Positions 8,452-17,127 of a stretch of 64,000 nt of DNA are shown here, in pieces. The position numbers were made by a program, and so were the translations under genes. The notes beneath the pieces are model-generated. The model saw only the letters and a program-made list of their open reading frames with translations. It was not told the origin of the DNA and searched no databases. The DNA lies in NCBI GenBank assembly GCA_963667515.2, contig CAXXXY010000008.1, forward strand, positions 186,001 to 250,000. Reading direction: 5' to 3'. The stretch's first letter is position 1; each line of letters begins with the position of its first letter. Source of the DNA: VYDC01 sp963667515 (GTDB taxonomy: Bacteria > Chloroflexota > Dehalococcoidia > UBA2979).

Positions 8452-9507
8452 TGTACTACCCAGGAAGGTTGTTCACAGGCGGGAGGCGGGGACGGCCCCG
8501 CCGACGCGGCCGTGCGGTCGGCGGTGATTGTAGCGGTAGAGCCAGCGTGGGAGCTGGCGCAGCCGCTCGGCGTTGGAGCGGTAGGGGCGGGCGTAGGCCC
8601 ACTCGTTCTGCAGGATCTGGATGAAACGCTCGGCTTTGTCGTTCGTCTGCGGGCGGTAGGGCCGCGTGTGCGACAGCCGCACGTCTGCGGCAGCGGCGGC
8701 GCCGTGGAAGCTGCGGGCGACGGTGTAGGCCTTCGCGTTGTCGGTCAGGACCCGGCGCACGCGCACGCGCACGCCACGCCGGCGGAAGGCCGCGAGCGCC
8801 TGCTCGAGGAAGGCGGCGCAGCTCGCGCCACGCTCGTCGGGCAGGACGGAGACGTAGGCGTAACGGCTGTGGTCGTCGACGGCGACGTGTAGGTACTCCA
8901 GCCCCAGCGAACGCCGCGAATGCGGCCCGGAGCGCGTCTCGGCGAAGCCAGGCGCCATTCGCTTGCCGCCGCCCTCGGGGACGCGCCCGAGCTTCTTCAC
9001 GTCGAGATGCAGCAGGTCGCCGGGGGCGTCGTGCTCGTAGCGGACCGGCTCCCGGGTGACGCGGTGCAGGCGGTCGAGCCGGTTGAGGCCGCGGCGCCGC
9101 AGCACGGCGTAGACCGTGGAGCGGGCGACCCCGAGCGCCCACTGGATGCGATGCGGCCCGAATCCCTGCGTGCGTCGCACGGCGCAGATGCGTCGCTCCA
9201 GCTCGGGCGGCGTGCGCCGGGGATGCGCGCGCGGGGCGGAGCTGCGGTCCTCGAGCCCTGCCGCTCCCTCCGCACGGAAGCGCCCCAGCCACTTGGCAAC
9301 GGTGTGGCGGGAGACGCGGAAGTGGCGAGCGACCTCAGCCTGGGGCCAGCCGGCGTCCACTTCCCGCACGAGCTCGAGTCGGGTCAGCGGCGTCAGCCGC
9401 GCGTTACGATGGGCCATGAGGGTGTCCTCTCCTCGCTACTGCCGTGCTGTCACACACAGCAGCGGGCGAGGCCCCTCATCCTGTAAACAACCTACGTGGG
9501 AACTACA
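8452..9507 (-). mobile_element. IS481-family insertion sequence, copy 2
   Basis: 1056 bp, flanked by GCTAGG at 8446-8451 and 9508-9513. It is 6 bp longer than the other copies through an extra CGCACG unit in the transposase gene. It lies between a histidine kinase gene and its response regulator gene; the right-hand duplication contains the kinase's TAG stop. The transposase-proximal end reads TTTACAGG inwards instead of TTGACAGG. Confidence 0.95.
8473..9417 (-). CDS. IS481 family transposase (copy 2, diverged)
   Basis: 314 residues: two residues (RV) are duplicated just before the VLTDNAKAY block. The D, D and E catalytic residues are present, but the glycine three residues before the catalytic Glu is Asp (QTNDKAERF), and a Gly near the C-terminus (RRPHGGVGG) is Arg. 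These are the only clear coding differences from copy 1. Whether the protein still works is uncertain. Confidence 0.93.
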   Translation of the reverse strand: MAHRNARLTPLTRLELVREVDAGWPQAEVARHFRVSRHTVAKWLGRFRAEGAAGLEDRSSAPRAHPRRTPPELERRICAVRRTQGFGPHRIQWALGVARSTVYAVLRRRGLNRLDRLHRVTREPVRYEHDAPGDLLHLDVKKLGRVPEGGGKRMAPGFAETRSGPHSRRSLGLEYLHVAVDDHSRYAYVSVLPDERGASCAAFLEQALAAFRRRGVRVRVRRVLTDNAKAYTVARSFHGAAAAADVRLSHTRPYRPQTNDKAERFIQILQNEWAYARPYRSNAERLRQLPRWLYRYNHRRPHGRVGGAVPASRL

Positions 9508-9508
9508 G

Positions 9509-10237
9509 CTAGGCGAGCGCGGAGAGCCGCTCCAGCGGGAGCGTCAGGGAGGCGCAGTACTCGTCGCCGTCGCGCTCGCCGTGGAAGCGGCCGCGGAGGC
9601 GGCCCGCGAGCTGCTGGGCGAGGTAGCTGCCGATGCCGAGCCCCAGGTGCGCGTCTTTCGCCGCGACCCGGTTGCGGACGGTGAGCAGCAGCTCCCCGGG
9701 GAGCGCGGCGAGCGTCACCTGCACCGCTGCGTCGGGGTCGCCGTGGTCGCGCGCGTTCGCCAACAGGCTCTGCAGCAGCGCCTCCAGCCACGCGGCGCGC
9801 CCGTGGGCGGTGGCGAAGCGCGCCGACTCCTCGATCTGGAGCTCCACGGCCCGACCGGCGTCGCGCAGCTCCTCCGTCAGCTGCTCCACGACCTCGGCGG
9901 GGCGGAAGTCGGAGCCGTCCTGCTCGCCCTCGGCGCCCGCCGCGCGAGCCACCTCCAGCACCTGCTCCGCGGTGCGCAGCGTGCGCTCCGCGACGCGCGC
10001 GATCGTGTCACAGCGGCGGCGCAGCGGGTCGTCGGGCTCGCGCTCGCTCGCGGCCATGCGCGCGAGCGTGGCGATCAGTCCCAGCGGCGCCTTCATCTCG
10101 TGGTAGACGGCGACGAAGCCGTCGTCGCAGAGCTCGGCGGGCGGATCGTCGTGGCGCCGCTGCTGGGAGGGGCCGCGCGCGGGGGGCGCGCTGCGCGCGC
10201 CGCGCTTCCGCGAGCCAGGGCGAGTTGCTCTCGACAC
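9509..10237 (-). CDS. Soluble two-component sensor histidine kinase
   Basis: 242 residues. H46 lies in VYHEMKAPLGLI (H-box), N161 in LLQSLLANARDHGD (N-box), and GLGIGSYLAQQLAG forms the G-box of the HATPase domain (about 115-240). There is no membrane segment or recognisable sensor domain; only a basic, low-complexity 40-residue N-terminus precedes the H-box. It probably autophosphorylates in response to a cytoplasmic cue and phosphorylates the neighbouring response regulator. GTG 10237 is the only canonical start before the H-box and overlaps operator-like site D, so the start is uncertain. The stop TAG lies in the target duplication of IS copy 2. Confidence 0.85.
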   Translation of the reverse strand: MSRATRPGSRKRGARSAPPARGPSQQRRHDDPPAELCDDGFVAVYHEMKAPLGLIATLARMAASEREPDDPLRRRCDTIARVAERTLRTAEQVLEVARAAGAEGEQDGSDFRPAEVVEQLTEELRDAGRAVELQIEESARFATAHGRAAWLEALLQSLLANARDHGDPDAAVQVTLAALPGELLLTVRNRVAAKDAHLGLGIGSYLAQQLAGRLRGRFHGERDGDEYCASLTLPLERLSALA

Positions 10238-10245
10238 GCCGTCGA
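10230..10245. promoter_or_regulatory. Possible operator D: two half-sites at the 5' end of the histidine kinase
   Basis: CTCGA (10230) and GTCGA (10241) with the shared CACGCC spacer also seen in operator B. It overlaps the annotated GTG start of the kinase, unlike the other sites, so it is the weakest of the set. Confidence 0.3.
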
Positions 10246-10347
10246 CCCCTCGGTGTGTGGGCGCGCGCCCGGGCGCGGCCCGCTCCGCCCTCGCGTGGAG
10301 TATCGCCGTGCCGGCGCCGCGCCCGCAGTGGCGCGCGAGCGCTGAGG

Positions 10348-11844
10348 CTAGGCGGCCTCCGCCTCGTCCGCGACCGGCCGCGAGCGACCGAGCGCCAGCC
10401 GCCCGGCGTGCAGCAGCTCCTCCACGGTGTGCACGCGCAGGAGCGCGACGCCGGCCACGTAGGTGAGCCCGCCGAGGATCCCCGGCAGCGCGAAGAGATC
10501 CGGCCCGCCCAACGCCGCGGCGAGCGTCACGGCTCCGGCGGCGGCGCCCACGATCAGCAGCTGGCCGTAGCGGCGGAGCTCCCCCTGCGTCCAGATGCCG
10601 CGCGGGAGCTGCATCGCGGCCACGACGACGATCCCCACCTCGATGATCGCCAGGCTCGTGGCCGCGCCCAGCGCGGGGTTGTCGAAGCGGTCGGCGAAGA
10701 GCGGGATCAGCAGCAGGTTGAGCGCGATCTTCACCGCCACCGCCGCCGTGACGATGCCGGTCCAGCGGCGCTCGCGGTCCACGGCGATCAGCGTGCGGGC
10801 CATGACGATCGACAGGCTCATCGGCAGGAGCGCGATCGCGAGCATCGGCAGCACCGGGCCGCTGTCCGCGAACGAGTCACCGATGAGCAGCACCAGAACG
10901 TCCCCGCCGGAGCCGACCACCCCGATGGTGAGTGGCAGCGTCACGGCCATCACCAGCCACAGGCCGGTCCGGGCGAGCCGCGCGGTGCGAGCCGGGTCGT
11001 CGTGCTGGTTCGCCGCCATCTGGGGGAACGTCACCGTCGTCACGATCGTGGGGACGAAGAGCAGCGTGCCGAGGATGCGCAGCGGCGCCGAGTAGATGCA
11101 GACCGCCGTCTCGCCCGAGAGCTGGGAGAGCAGCACCACGTCGATCGCGTTGTAGACGACGAGGAAGAGGCCGATCGTCCAGAACGGCATGCCGTTGATG
11201 GCCAGGTAGCGCGCGTCGCGCGGCGAGAAGCGCGGGCGGCTCCGGGGCAGCGTGGCGAACGCGACGGCCATCGCAGCGCCGCCCATCGCGATCCACCCGA
11301 CGGTGGCGACGAGCGCGATGTGCACCACGCCGAGGCCGGCCGCCACGACCGCGAGCATCGCGAACAGCGTCACGCCGCGTCCCGTGATCTCGACCAGCGC
11401 CTGATAGCGCATCCGCTCCAGCCCCTGGATCACGCTGGTGCCGAGCTGTTGCAGGAGCAGGAAGGGGACCGAGGAGGCGGTGGCGGCGACGACCAGGACG
11501 GTGGTGGGCGGGTAGCCGGCCAGCCACGCCCCCACCCACATCGTGGCGCCGGCGACCGATCCCATCCCGAACAGCAGCACCGCGGCGGTGGGCAGCAGCT
11601 CGGAGGCGCGCGCCGGGTTGCGAGCGACCTCGCGTAGCATGAGGAAGTGGACGCCGACGCCGCCGACGACGGCGGCGATCATCGAGAGCGAGATCGCGAG
11701 GCTCCACTGCCCGACGCCCTCCGGGCCCAGGTAGCGAGGGATGATGGTGAACGTCCCGATAGCGAACATCCACGTCACGAGCTGGCTGCCCAGCATCGCG
11801 ATCGCGTTGCTACGGTACGAGTCGCGCTTGCGCGGACCGCTCAT
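10348..11844 (-). CDS. Polysaccharide flippase (Wzx-like, MOP superfamily)
   Basis: 498 residues from ATG 11844; GTG 11850 is a possible alternative start. About twelve to fourteen hydrophobic helices span the protein. The N-terminus has SNAIAMLGSQLVTWMFAIGTF and PRYLGPEGVGQWSLA, typical of polysaccharide biosynthesis flippases, and the VYNAIDVVLLSQLSG segment matches helix 7 of the family. It flips undecaprenyl-linked repeat units to the outer face of the membrane. It is the first gene of the minus-strand polysaccharide/two-component cluster and carries a four-repeat operator 55 bp upstream. The stop is TAG in a CTAG context. Confidence 0.9.
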   Translation of the reverse strand: MSGPRKRDSYRSNAIAMLGSQLVTWMFAIGTFTIIPRYLGPEGVGQWSLAISLSMIAAVVGGVGVHFLMLREVARNPARASELLPTAAVLLFGMGSVAGATMWVGAWLAGYPPTTVLVVAATASSVPFLLLQQLGTSVIQGLERMRYQALVEITGRGVTLFAMLAVVAAGLGVVHIALVATVGWIAMGGAAMAVAFATLPRSRPRFSPRDARYLAINGMPFWTIGLFLVVYNAIDVVLLSQLSGETAVCIYSAPLRILGTLLFVPTIVTTVTFPQMAANQHDDPARTARLARTGLWLVMAVTLPLTIGVVGSGGDVLVLLIGDSFADSGPVLPMLAIALLPMSLSIVMARTLIAVDRERRWTGIVTAAVAVKIALNLLLIPLFADRFDNPALGAATSLAIIEVGIVVVAAMQLPRGIWTQGELRRYGQLLIVGAAAGAVTLAAALGGPDLFALPGILGGLTYVAGVALLRVHTVEELLHAGRLALGRSRPVADEAEAA

Positions 11845-11898
11845 GGCCACCTCGATGCGACCCGGCGCTCACCGGGTGCTCCATTCTCGGTGCCGGGC

Positions 11899-11936
11899 GT
11901 GGAGGCGCTGTGGAGGGGGCGTTGCTGGGCGGTCGG
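11899..11936. promoter_or_regulatory. Operator E: four 11-bp-spaced half-sites upstream of the flippase
   Basis: Plus strand GTGGA (11899), GTGGA (11910), GTTGC (11921) and GTCGG (11932), exact 11-bp steps, in the 290-bp region between the flippase (minus) and the secreted protein (plus). It could act on either gene; distance and orientation match the flippase, as at the other sites. Confidence 0.55.
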
Positions 11937-12137
11937 CGGCCGTCGCGGCGCGGGGTGCTCGGCGCGCCTTCAGGATTCGCGCCGCGAGCCGATGATCCGT
12001 CGGAGGTGGGCGCACTGCGCCCGCTCGGGGAGAGCTCGCCGAAACGGCAAACCCGTCCGAAAGGCGGGGGCGCAAAGGCACGGGCCTACGCTCGCTTACG
12101 CGAGTACGGCAGCCGGTCCGCCGAAGTGAGGGGATCC

Positions 12138-13862
12138 ATGAGGAGCGTGTTCCTGCTGCCGCGGGTGATCGCGGCGTTGGTTGCCGGCCTCGCGCTGGCG
12201 CTGCTGGTGACGGGCCCAGGCGCCGGCCCCACCGCCGTCGAGGCGGACGACGGGCCGGGCACCAGCGGCGTGACCAGCCTCAGCGACTTCAACGATCGCG
12301 GGGACGCCGTCCGGCGCTTCACGGGCGGAAGTCACAACTTCGATCCGCCAGTCCTCTATCAGCGGGGGCGCGACTTCACGAGCCGGCTGATGGCTCCCGA
12401 CGAGGAGATAGACGCGGTCCGCCAAGTATCGCATCTCCTTGACGGCACCCCGCCACCGGAGCAGCACTCCATCACTCTCGCCGGCGACCACGTGTTCACG
12501 GCGAAGAATCACCTGATGCTGGCGTCGATCAATCCTCAGTTCTACGGTGCCACGTATATGGACTGGTCCGAGCACCCCGTGTTCGGAGGGGAGACCATCA
12601 CTGTCGGTTTCGATATCGCGGCGTGGGTCAACAACCCGGCGCGATCCTGGTTCGATATCTGGATATACCCTACCGAGGAGAAGGCGAACCTGCCGTTCGG
12701 GAATCCACTTGAGAGTTGGCTGCCAGAGCCGCTCGTCCCGCCACAGAATGCCGTCCACGTGCGCAGTGACCAGTACGACCTTCTCCCCATCTGGAAGGTC
12801 GAAGTCTACGAGGGCGGTGGCAAAGTCCGTAAGGGCGGTGGCCCGGGCACGAAATGGTGGAACGAGCCCGGCGTCGAGGACAAGTGGCATCCAGACCGGG
12901 CACACCTGCCGCGATCCGAGCGCACGAAGACGTCGCACGAAATCACGATCACGCCCGATGGGACGGTCAAACTGTCCGCGCCGGGCGTGCGTGACTGGGT
13001 CGAGCTCCGCGGTGCGATGAATGTCTCCAAGTGGCAGGGAAAGCCGCTGACTATTGTGTTCGGCGCGCACGAGTACACGCCCAACAAGCAAGTGCCGAGC
13101 TGGGGTAGCAGCAACGGCACGACGTGGCACCTCGACAACGTCTTCGTCACCGCCGGTGCCGTGGCCGCGCCGAGCCCGACGCCGAGCCCGACCGCGACGC
13201 CGAGCCCCACGCCGGGCCCGACACCGACCGCCACCCCGAGCCCAACGCCCACCGCGACGCCGAGCCCGACGCCGATGTCGAGCGCGGCGCCGGCCTGGGA
13301 GGTCGTCTCGCTGACCGCGCCGCCCACCGGAGTGGCCGGCCAGAGCGTCGACCTGACCGCGACCGTCCGCAACACCGGCGGCCCCGGCACCGTGCTTGTG
13401 GACATCGAGATCTACGACCCGTCCGGGGCGAGGGCGGGGCAGAGGTTCTGGGACAACCAGTCGTTCGCGGCCGGCGAGAGCCGTAGCTTCACCTTCCAGC
13501 ACACGCTCGCGCCCGGGGCCTCGGGTACGCACGTGGTGCACGCCGGGCTGTTCGAGCCGGACTGGGCGCAGCTCGTGAGCTGGCAGCCGAACCTCGCGGC
13601 GGTCAGCGTCTCGTCGGGCCTGTCGGTGACGCCGGTGGGCGGCTGGGGGATCGGCCTGAACAGCGCCACCGTGAGCACGTCGCAGCCGCTCGCCGCCGCC
13701 GCGCTGGCGCAGGCGATCGCCGCCGACTCGGGCCGCGCGGTGGCGCAGATCGCCATGCGCGACGCCTCCGGCTGGCGCTTCTACGTGCCGGGCCTCGAGG
13801 CGGCCAGCAACCTCTCGACGATCCCGGCCGGCACGCGGAGCATCACGGTCCTGCTGCAGTAG
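12138..13862 (+). CDS. Secreted protein of unknown function with Pro/Thr linker and CARDB-like C-terminal domain
   Basis: 574 residues. ATG 12138 follows GAGGGG. Residues 1-36 form a signal peptide (RSVFLLPRVIAALVAGLALALLV) ending near VEADDG. Residues about 40-340 form a domain rich in Trp and Tyr, including WVELRGAMNVSKWQGKPL, WHLDNVFVTAG and HPVFGGETITVGFDI, suggesting a carbohydrate-binding or jelly-roll-like fold; I do not recognise it. Residues 341-385 are a Ser/Thr-Pro linker, followed by an adhesion-type domain (VDLTATVRNTGGPGTVLVDIEIYD, CARDB-like) and a short end domain. The region 12.3-13.1 kb is visibly less GC-rich with different codon use, hinting at transfer. It is divergent from the flippase and ends at a strong hairpin. 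Confidence 0.7.
   Translation: MRSVFLLPRVIAALVAGLALALLVTGPGAGPTAVEADDGPGTSGVTSLSDFNDRGDAVRRFTGGSHNFDPPVLYQRGRDFTSRLMAPDEEIDAVRQVSHLLDGTPPPEQHSITLAGDHVFTAKNHLMLASINPQFYGATYMDWSEHPVFGGETITVGFDIAAWVNNPARSWFDIWIYPTEEKANLPFGNPLESWLPEPLVPPQNAVHVRSDQYDLLPIWKVEVYEGGGKVRKGGGPGTKWWNEPGVEDKWHPDRAHLPRSERTKTSHEITITPDGTVKLSAPGVRDWVELRGAMNVSKWQGKPLTIVFGAHEYTPNKQVPSWGSSNGTTWHLDNVFVTAGAVAAPSPTPSPTATPSPTPGPTPTATPSPTPTATPSPTPMSSAAPAWEVVSLTAPPTGVAGQSVDLTATVRNTGGPGTVLVDIEIYDPSGARAGQRFWDNQSFAAGESRSFTFQHTLAPGASGTHVVHAGLFEPDWAQLVSWQPNLAAVSVSSGLSVTPVGGWGIGLNSATVSTSQPLAAAALAQAIAADSGRAVAQIAMRDASGWRFYVPGLEAASNLSTIPAGTRSITVLLQ
13159..13281 (+). repeat. Degenerate repeat encoding a (S/T)P-rich linker
   Basis: Tandem CCGAGCCCGACG-like units encode alternating Ser-Pro-Thr-Pro. 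It separates the two folded parts of the secreted protein and is prone to length change. Confidence 0.7.
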
Positions 13863-13891
13863 GGCCGCGCGCCGGGACCCGCACACGTACG

Positions 13892-13919
13892 GAGAGGCCG
13901 GGGTCGCCCCCGGCCTCTC
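13892..13919 (+). terminator. Strong GC hairpin after the secreted-protein gene
   Basis: GAGAGGCCGGGG pairs with CCCCGGCCTCTC around a TCGC loop (12-bp stem), 30 bp after the stop codon. There is only a short T-containing tail, so it may act as a bidirectional terminator between this gene and the convergent carbamoyltransferase remnant. Confidence 0.7.
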
Positions 13920-13971
13920 TGCTGTCGATCGTCGGTCGCCGTGCCGCCCGTGGCGGGCGTCGGGGGCGGGC

Positions 13972-15069
13972 CTACTTCGCGCCGACGAAGCCCGGGTCGG
14001 GCCGCCAGCGCGGGTCCTTGGGCACGATGTGGTCGCCCATCACCAGGAAGTCCAGGCCCGAGGAGTAGAAGGTGCGGATCGCGTCCTTGGGCTCCGTCAC
14101 GATCGGCTCGCCCTTGAGGTTGAACGAGGTGTTCAGCAGCACCGGCACGCCGGTCAGCTTCGCGAACTCGCTGATCAGCTGGTGGTAGCGCGGGTTCGCC
14201 TCGCGCGTCACCGTCTGCACCCGCGCCGTCTTGTCGGCGTGGGTGACGGCGGGGATCACGGAGCGCTTCTCGGGGAGCACGTCGAAGGTGAGGATCATGA
14301 ACGGCGCGTCCGTGCAGCCCTCGAAGTACTCGCTCGCCTGCTCGGCGAGGCACGAGGGGGCGAACGGCCGCCAGCCCTCGCGGAACTTCACGCTGGCGTT
14401 GACGCGGTCGCGCGCCTCCGCGTAGCGCGGGTCGGCGAGGATCGAGCGGTTGCCCAGCGCGCGCGGGCCGAACTCCATGCGCCCCTGGAACCAGCCGAGG
14501 ACGTGGCCGTTGGCCAGCAGTCCCGCGGCGACCTGCTCCACGTTGGAGACGCGGTAGCCGGTGAGCTTGTAGGTCTCGATCGTGGAGGCGATCTCCTCGT
14601 TCGAGAACTCGGGGCCGAGGTAGGCGTTCGTCTGGCGGGTGCGCGGGATCGCGAGCCCGACCGCGCGGTGGCCGGCGACGGCGGCGCCGATCGCGGTGCC
14701 ATCATCGGTGGCGCCGGGCTGCACGAAGATCTCGTCGATCAGCCCCGAGGCGAGCAGCCGCCCGTTCGCCTTCGAGTTCATCGCCACGCCGCCCGCGAAG
14801 GAGAGCCGGCGCGAGCCGGTGCGGCGCACGCCGTCCTCCACCAGCGCGAAGAGCGCGCGCTCCAGCTGGTGCTGTGCGGAGGCGGCGAGGTCGCGGTCGT
14901 CGTCGCCGATCGAGCTGTCGGGGTCGCGCCGCGGGCCGTAGCGGCGCTCCATCCCGCGCAGGTCGCCCCAGGCGCGCCTCGCGATCATGTCGACGTTGAC
15001 CTCGTAGCCGTCGGCCGTGATGCGCATCGCGTCGTCGAGGTCGTAGGTGGGCTGCCCGTACGCGGCTAG
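13972..15069 (-). pseudogene. Carbamoyltransferase (NodU/CmcH family), C-terminal part only; 5' half missing at IS copy 3
   Basis: The readable part contains LAAYGQPTYDLDD, LSFAGGVAMNSKANG, FVQPGATDDGTAIGAA, GRMEFGPRALGNRSILADPR, FREGWRPFAPSCL and PVLLNTSFNLKGEPIV, all from the Kae1-like and C-terminal carbamoyltransferase domains. A full enzyme has about 570 residues; only some 365 codons remain. The reading frame enters the IS target duplication at CTAGC, which encodes the Leu-Ala of the conserved LAxYG motif, so the IS lies inside the gene. The N-terminal half is not on the other side of the IS. The first internal start is ATG 15027, but a protein from there would lack much of the catalytic domain. 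Family members O-carbamoylate sugars or antibiotics. Confidence 0.85.
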
Positions 15070-15070
15070 C

Positions 15071-16120
15071 TGTACTACCCAGGAAGGTTGTTCACAGGCG
15101 GGAGGCGGGGACGGCCCCGCCGACGCCGCCGTGCGGTCGGCGGTGATTGTAGCGGTAGAGCCAGCATGGGAGCTGGCGCAGCCGCTCGGCGTTGGAGCGG
15201 TAGGGGCGGGCGTAGGCCCACTCGTTCTGCAGGATCTGGATGAAACGCTCGGCTTTGCCGTTCGTCTGCGGGCGGTAGGGCCGCGTGTGCGACAGCCGCA
15301 CGTCTGCGGCAGCGGCGGCGCCGTGGAAGCTGCGGGCGACGGTGTAGGCCTTCGCCTTGTCGGTCAGGACCCGGCGCACGCGCACGCCACGCCGGCGGAA
15401 GGCCGCGAGCGCCTGCTCGAGGAAGGCGGCGCAGCTCGCGCCACGCTCGTCGGGCAGGACGGAGACGTAGGCGTAACGGCTGTGGTCGTCGACGGCGACG
15501 TGTAGGTACTCCAGCCCCAGCGAACGCCGCGAATGCGGCCCGGAGCGCGTCTCGGCGAAGCCAGGCGCCATTCGCTTGCCGCCGCCCTCGGGGACGCGCC
15601 CGAGCTTCTTCACGTCGAGATGCAGCAGGTCGCCGGGGGCGTCGTGCTCATAGCGGACCGGCTCCCGGGTGACGCGGTGCAGGCGGTCGAGCCGGTTGAG
15701 GCCGCGGCGCCGCAGCACGGCGTAGACCGTGGAGCGGGCGACCCCGAGCGCCCACTGGATGCGATGCGGCCCGAATCCCTGCGTGCGTCGCACGGCGCAG
15801 ATGCGTCGCTCCAGCTCGGGCGGCGTGCGCCGGGGATGCGCGCACGGGGCGGAGCTGCGGTCCTCGAGCCCTGCCGCTCCCTCCGCCCGGAAGCGCCCCA
15901 GCCACTTGGCAACGGTGTGGCGGGAGACGCGGAAGTGGCGAGCGACCTCAGCCTGGGGCCAGCCGGCGTCCACTTCCCGCACGAGCTCGAGTCGGGTCAG
16001 CGGCGTCAGCCGCGCGTTACGATGGGCCATGAGGGTGTCCTCTCCTCGCTACTGCCGTGCTGTCACACACAGCAGCGGGCGAGGCCCCTCATCCTGTCAA
16101 CAACCTACGTGGGAACTACA
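15071..16120 (-). mobile_element. IS481-family insertion sequence, copy 3
   Basis: 1050 bp, flanked by GCTAGC at 15065-15070 and 16121-16126. The left flank is the interior of the carbamoyltransferase gene; the right flank is the TAG stop of the HDOD gene. Because one gene's half is missing, the matching flanks probably result from recombination between two IS copies in GCTAGC sites, or from an assembly join, and not from simple insertion. Confidence 0.95.
15092..16030 (-). CDS. IS481 family transposase (copy 3, catalytic-site substitution)
   Basis: 312 residues. It differs from copy 1 by N225K immediately after the second catalytic Asp (VLTDKAKAY), by an Arg-to-Cys change in the HTH-catalytic linker (SSAPCAHPRR) and by Arg-to-Cys near the end (LPCWLYRY). 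The Asn after this Asp is highly conserved in IS3/IS481 enzymes, so this copy is probably impaired. Confidence 0.93.
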   Translation of the reverse strand: MAHRNARLTPLTRLELVREVDAGWPQAEVARHFRVSRHTVAKWLGRFRAEGAAGLEDRSSAPCAHPRRTPPELERRICAVRRTQGFGPHRIQWALGVARSTVYAVLRRRGLNRLDRLHRVTREPVRYEHDAPGDLLHLDVKKLGRVPEGGGKRMAPGFAETRSGPHSRRSLGLEYLHVAVDDHSRYAYVSVLPDERGASCAAFLEQALAAFRRRGVRVRRVLTDKAKAYTVARSFHGAAAAADVRLSHTRPYRPQTNGKAERFIQILQNEWAYARPYRSNAERLRQLPCWLYRYNHRRPHGGVGGAVPASRL

Positions 16121-16121
16121 G

Positions 16122-17003
16122 CTAGCCCGCGAGCGCGCCGTCGAGGAACGCCTCGACGCGCTGGAGCAGGCCGACCGCGCCGCCGACGCGGTCGAGCGCA
16201 TCCGAGAGCGGGGGCGTCGTCCACTCCTCGGCCAGGGGCGGGGACTCCTCGGGCGGGGGCAAGGGATCGGCTCGGCCGACGCCGTCGGGGATGCCGTGCG
16301 CGCGGGCGAAGAGGCGGGCGCGCAGCACGAAGGCGGTGAGGCTGCGCGGGTCGGGCAGCGTGTCCAGCGGCTGCGCGTGGTCGCGGACCGCGGCGGCGAG
16401 CTCCGGCGGGAAACTCCAGTGCACGGCGAGCGCGCCCCCGAGCTCGGCGTCCGTGAAGCCGAGGACGTCCCGCTCCGCCTCGCGCAGGCTCCCGCCGGGG
16501 GTGTGCGCCCGCTGGATGGCGAGTGCGAGGTCGGCGGGCCGGTGCTCGTCCAGCGCCAGCAGCCCCACGTTGTGCAGCACCCCCGCGGTGAACGCCTGCT
16601 CCTGGTGCTGCCGCTCGGTCCGCGCCAGCAGCTCCGCGATCAGCCCGACGCTGATCGAGAAGCGCCAGAACGCGCGGTCGTCCAGGTTGTGCGAGGCGCG
16701 CAGCGTCGTCATCACGCACGACGCCAGCGTCGCGGAGCGCACCGCGCGGAAGCCCAGCAGGACCACGGCGTCGCGGACCGTAGCGATGCGGCGCGGGAAG
16801 CCGTAGTAGGCGGAGTTGGAGAGCCGCAGGATCGTCGCGGTCAGCGCCTGGTCGGAGCTGATCACGCTCGCCAGCTCGTGCGCGGAGAAGCGGTCGGACT
16901 CCGCCAGCTCTGTGACCCGCACGGCGACGGCGGGGAGCGGGCGCAGCGCCGAGATCTCGGCGATCAGCTCGTCGAGGGCGGCGTGCGGGAGAGGCGCGTC
17001 CAT
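16122..17003 (-). CDS. HDOD domain signalling protein
   Basis: 293 residues from ATG 17003 (upstream AGGGA). The HDOD domain (about 5-200) shows LRPLPAVAVRVTELAESD, LASVISSDQALTATILRLSNSAYYGFP, IATVRDAVVLLGFRAVRSATLA and GVLHNVGLLALDEH, in which the HD pair is replaced by HN. HDOD proteins are catalytically inactive relatives of HD hydrolases acting in regulatory complexes, often with cyclic-di-GMP or polysaccharide control. The C-terminal ~60 residues are Pro-rich. It is probably monocistronic. The stop TAG lies in the target duplication of IS copy 3. Confidence 0.88.
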   Translation of the reverse strand: MDAPLPHAALDELIAEISALRPLPAVAVRVTELAESDRFSAHELASVISSDQALTATILRLSNSAYYGFPRRIATVRDAVVLLGFRAVRSATLASCVMTTLRASHNLDDRAFWRFSISVGLIAELLARTERQHQEQAFTAGVLHNVGLLALDEHRPADLALAIQRAHTPGGSLREAERDVLGFTDAELGGALAVHWSFPPELAAAVRDHAQPLDTLPDPRSLTAFVLRARLFARAHGIPDGVGRADPLPPPEESPPLAEEWTTPPLSDALDRVGGAVGLLQRVEAFLDGALAG

Positions 17004-17127
17004 CGGCGGTCCCTGCGCGCCTCGGCGTCCGCGAGCCGCACGCGCGGCCCGCTCCGAGGCCTCACCATCGTGCCGCCGCTCGGTGCGCCGTGGAGTCGGG
17101 GATCGCCCCGATTCGAGGGCCGCGCGG

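Noticed and set aside
17083..17116. Possible further operator repeats upstream of the HDOD gene
   Set aside because: Only GTGGA at 17090 fits; the next units (GATCG, TTCGA) keep the 11-bp step but match poorly.
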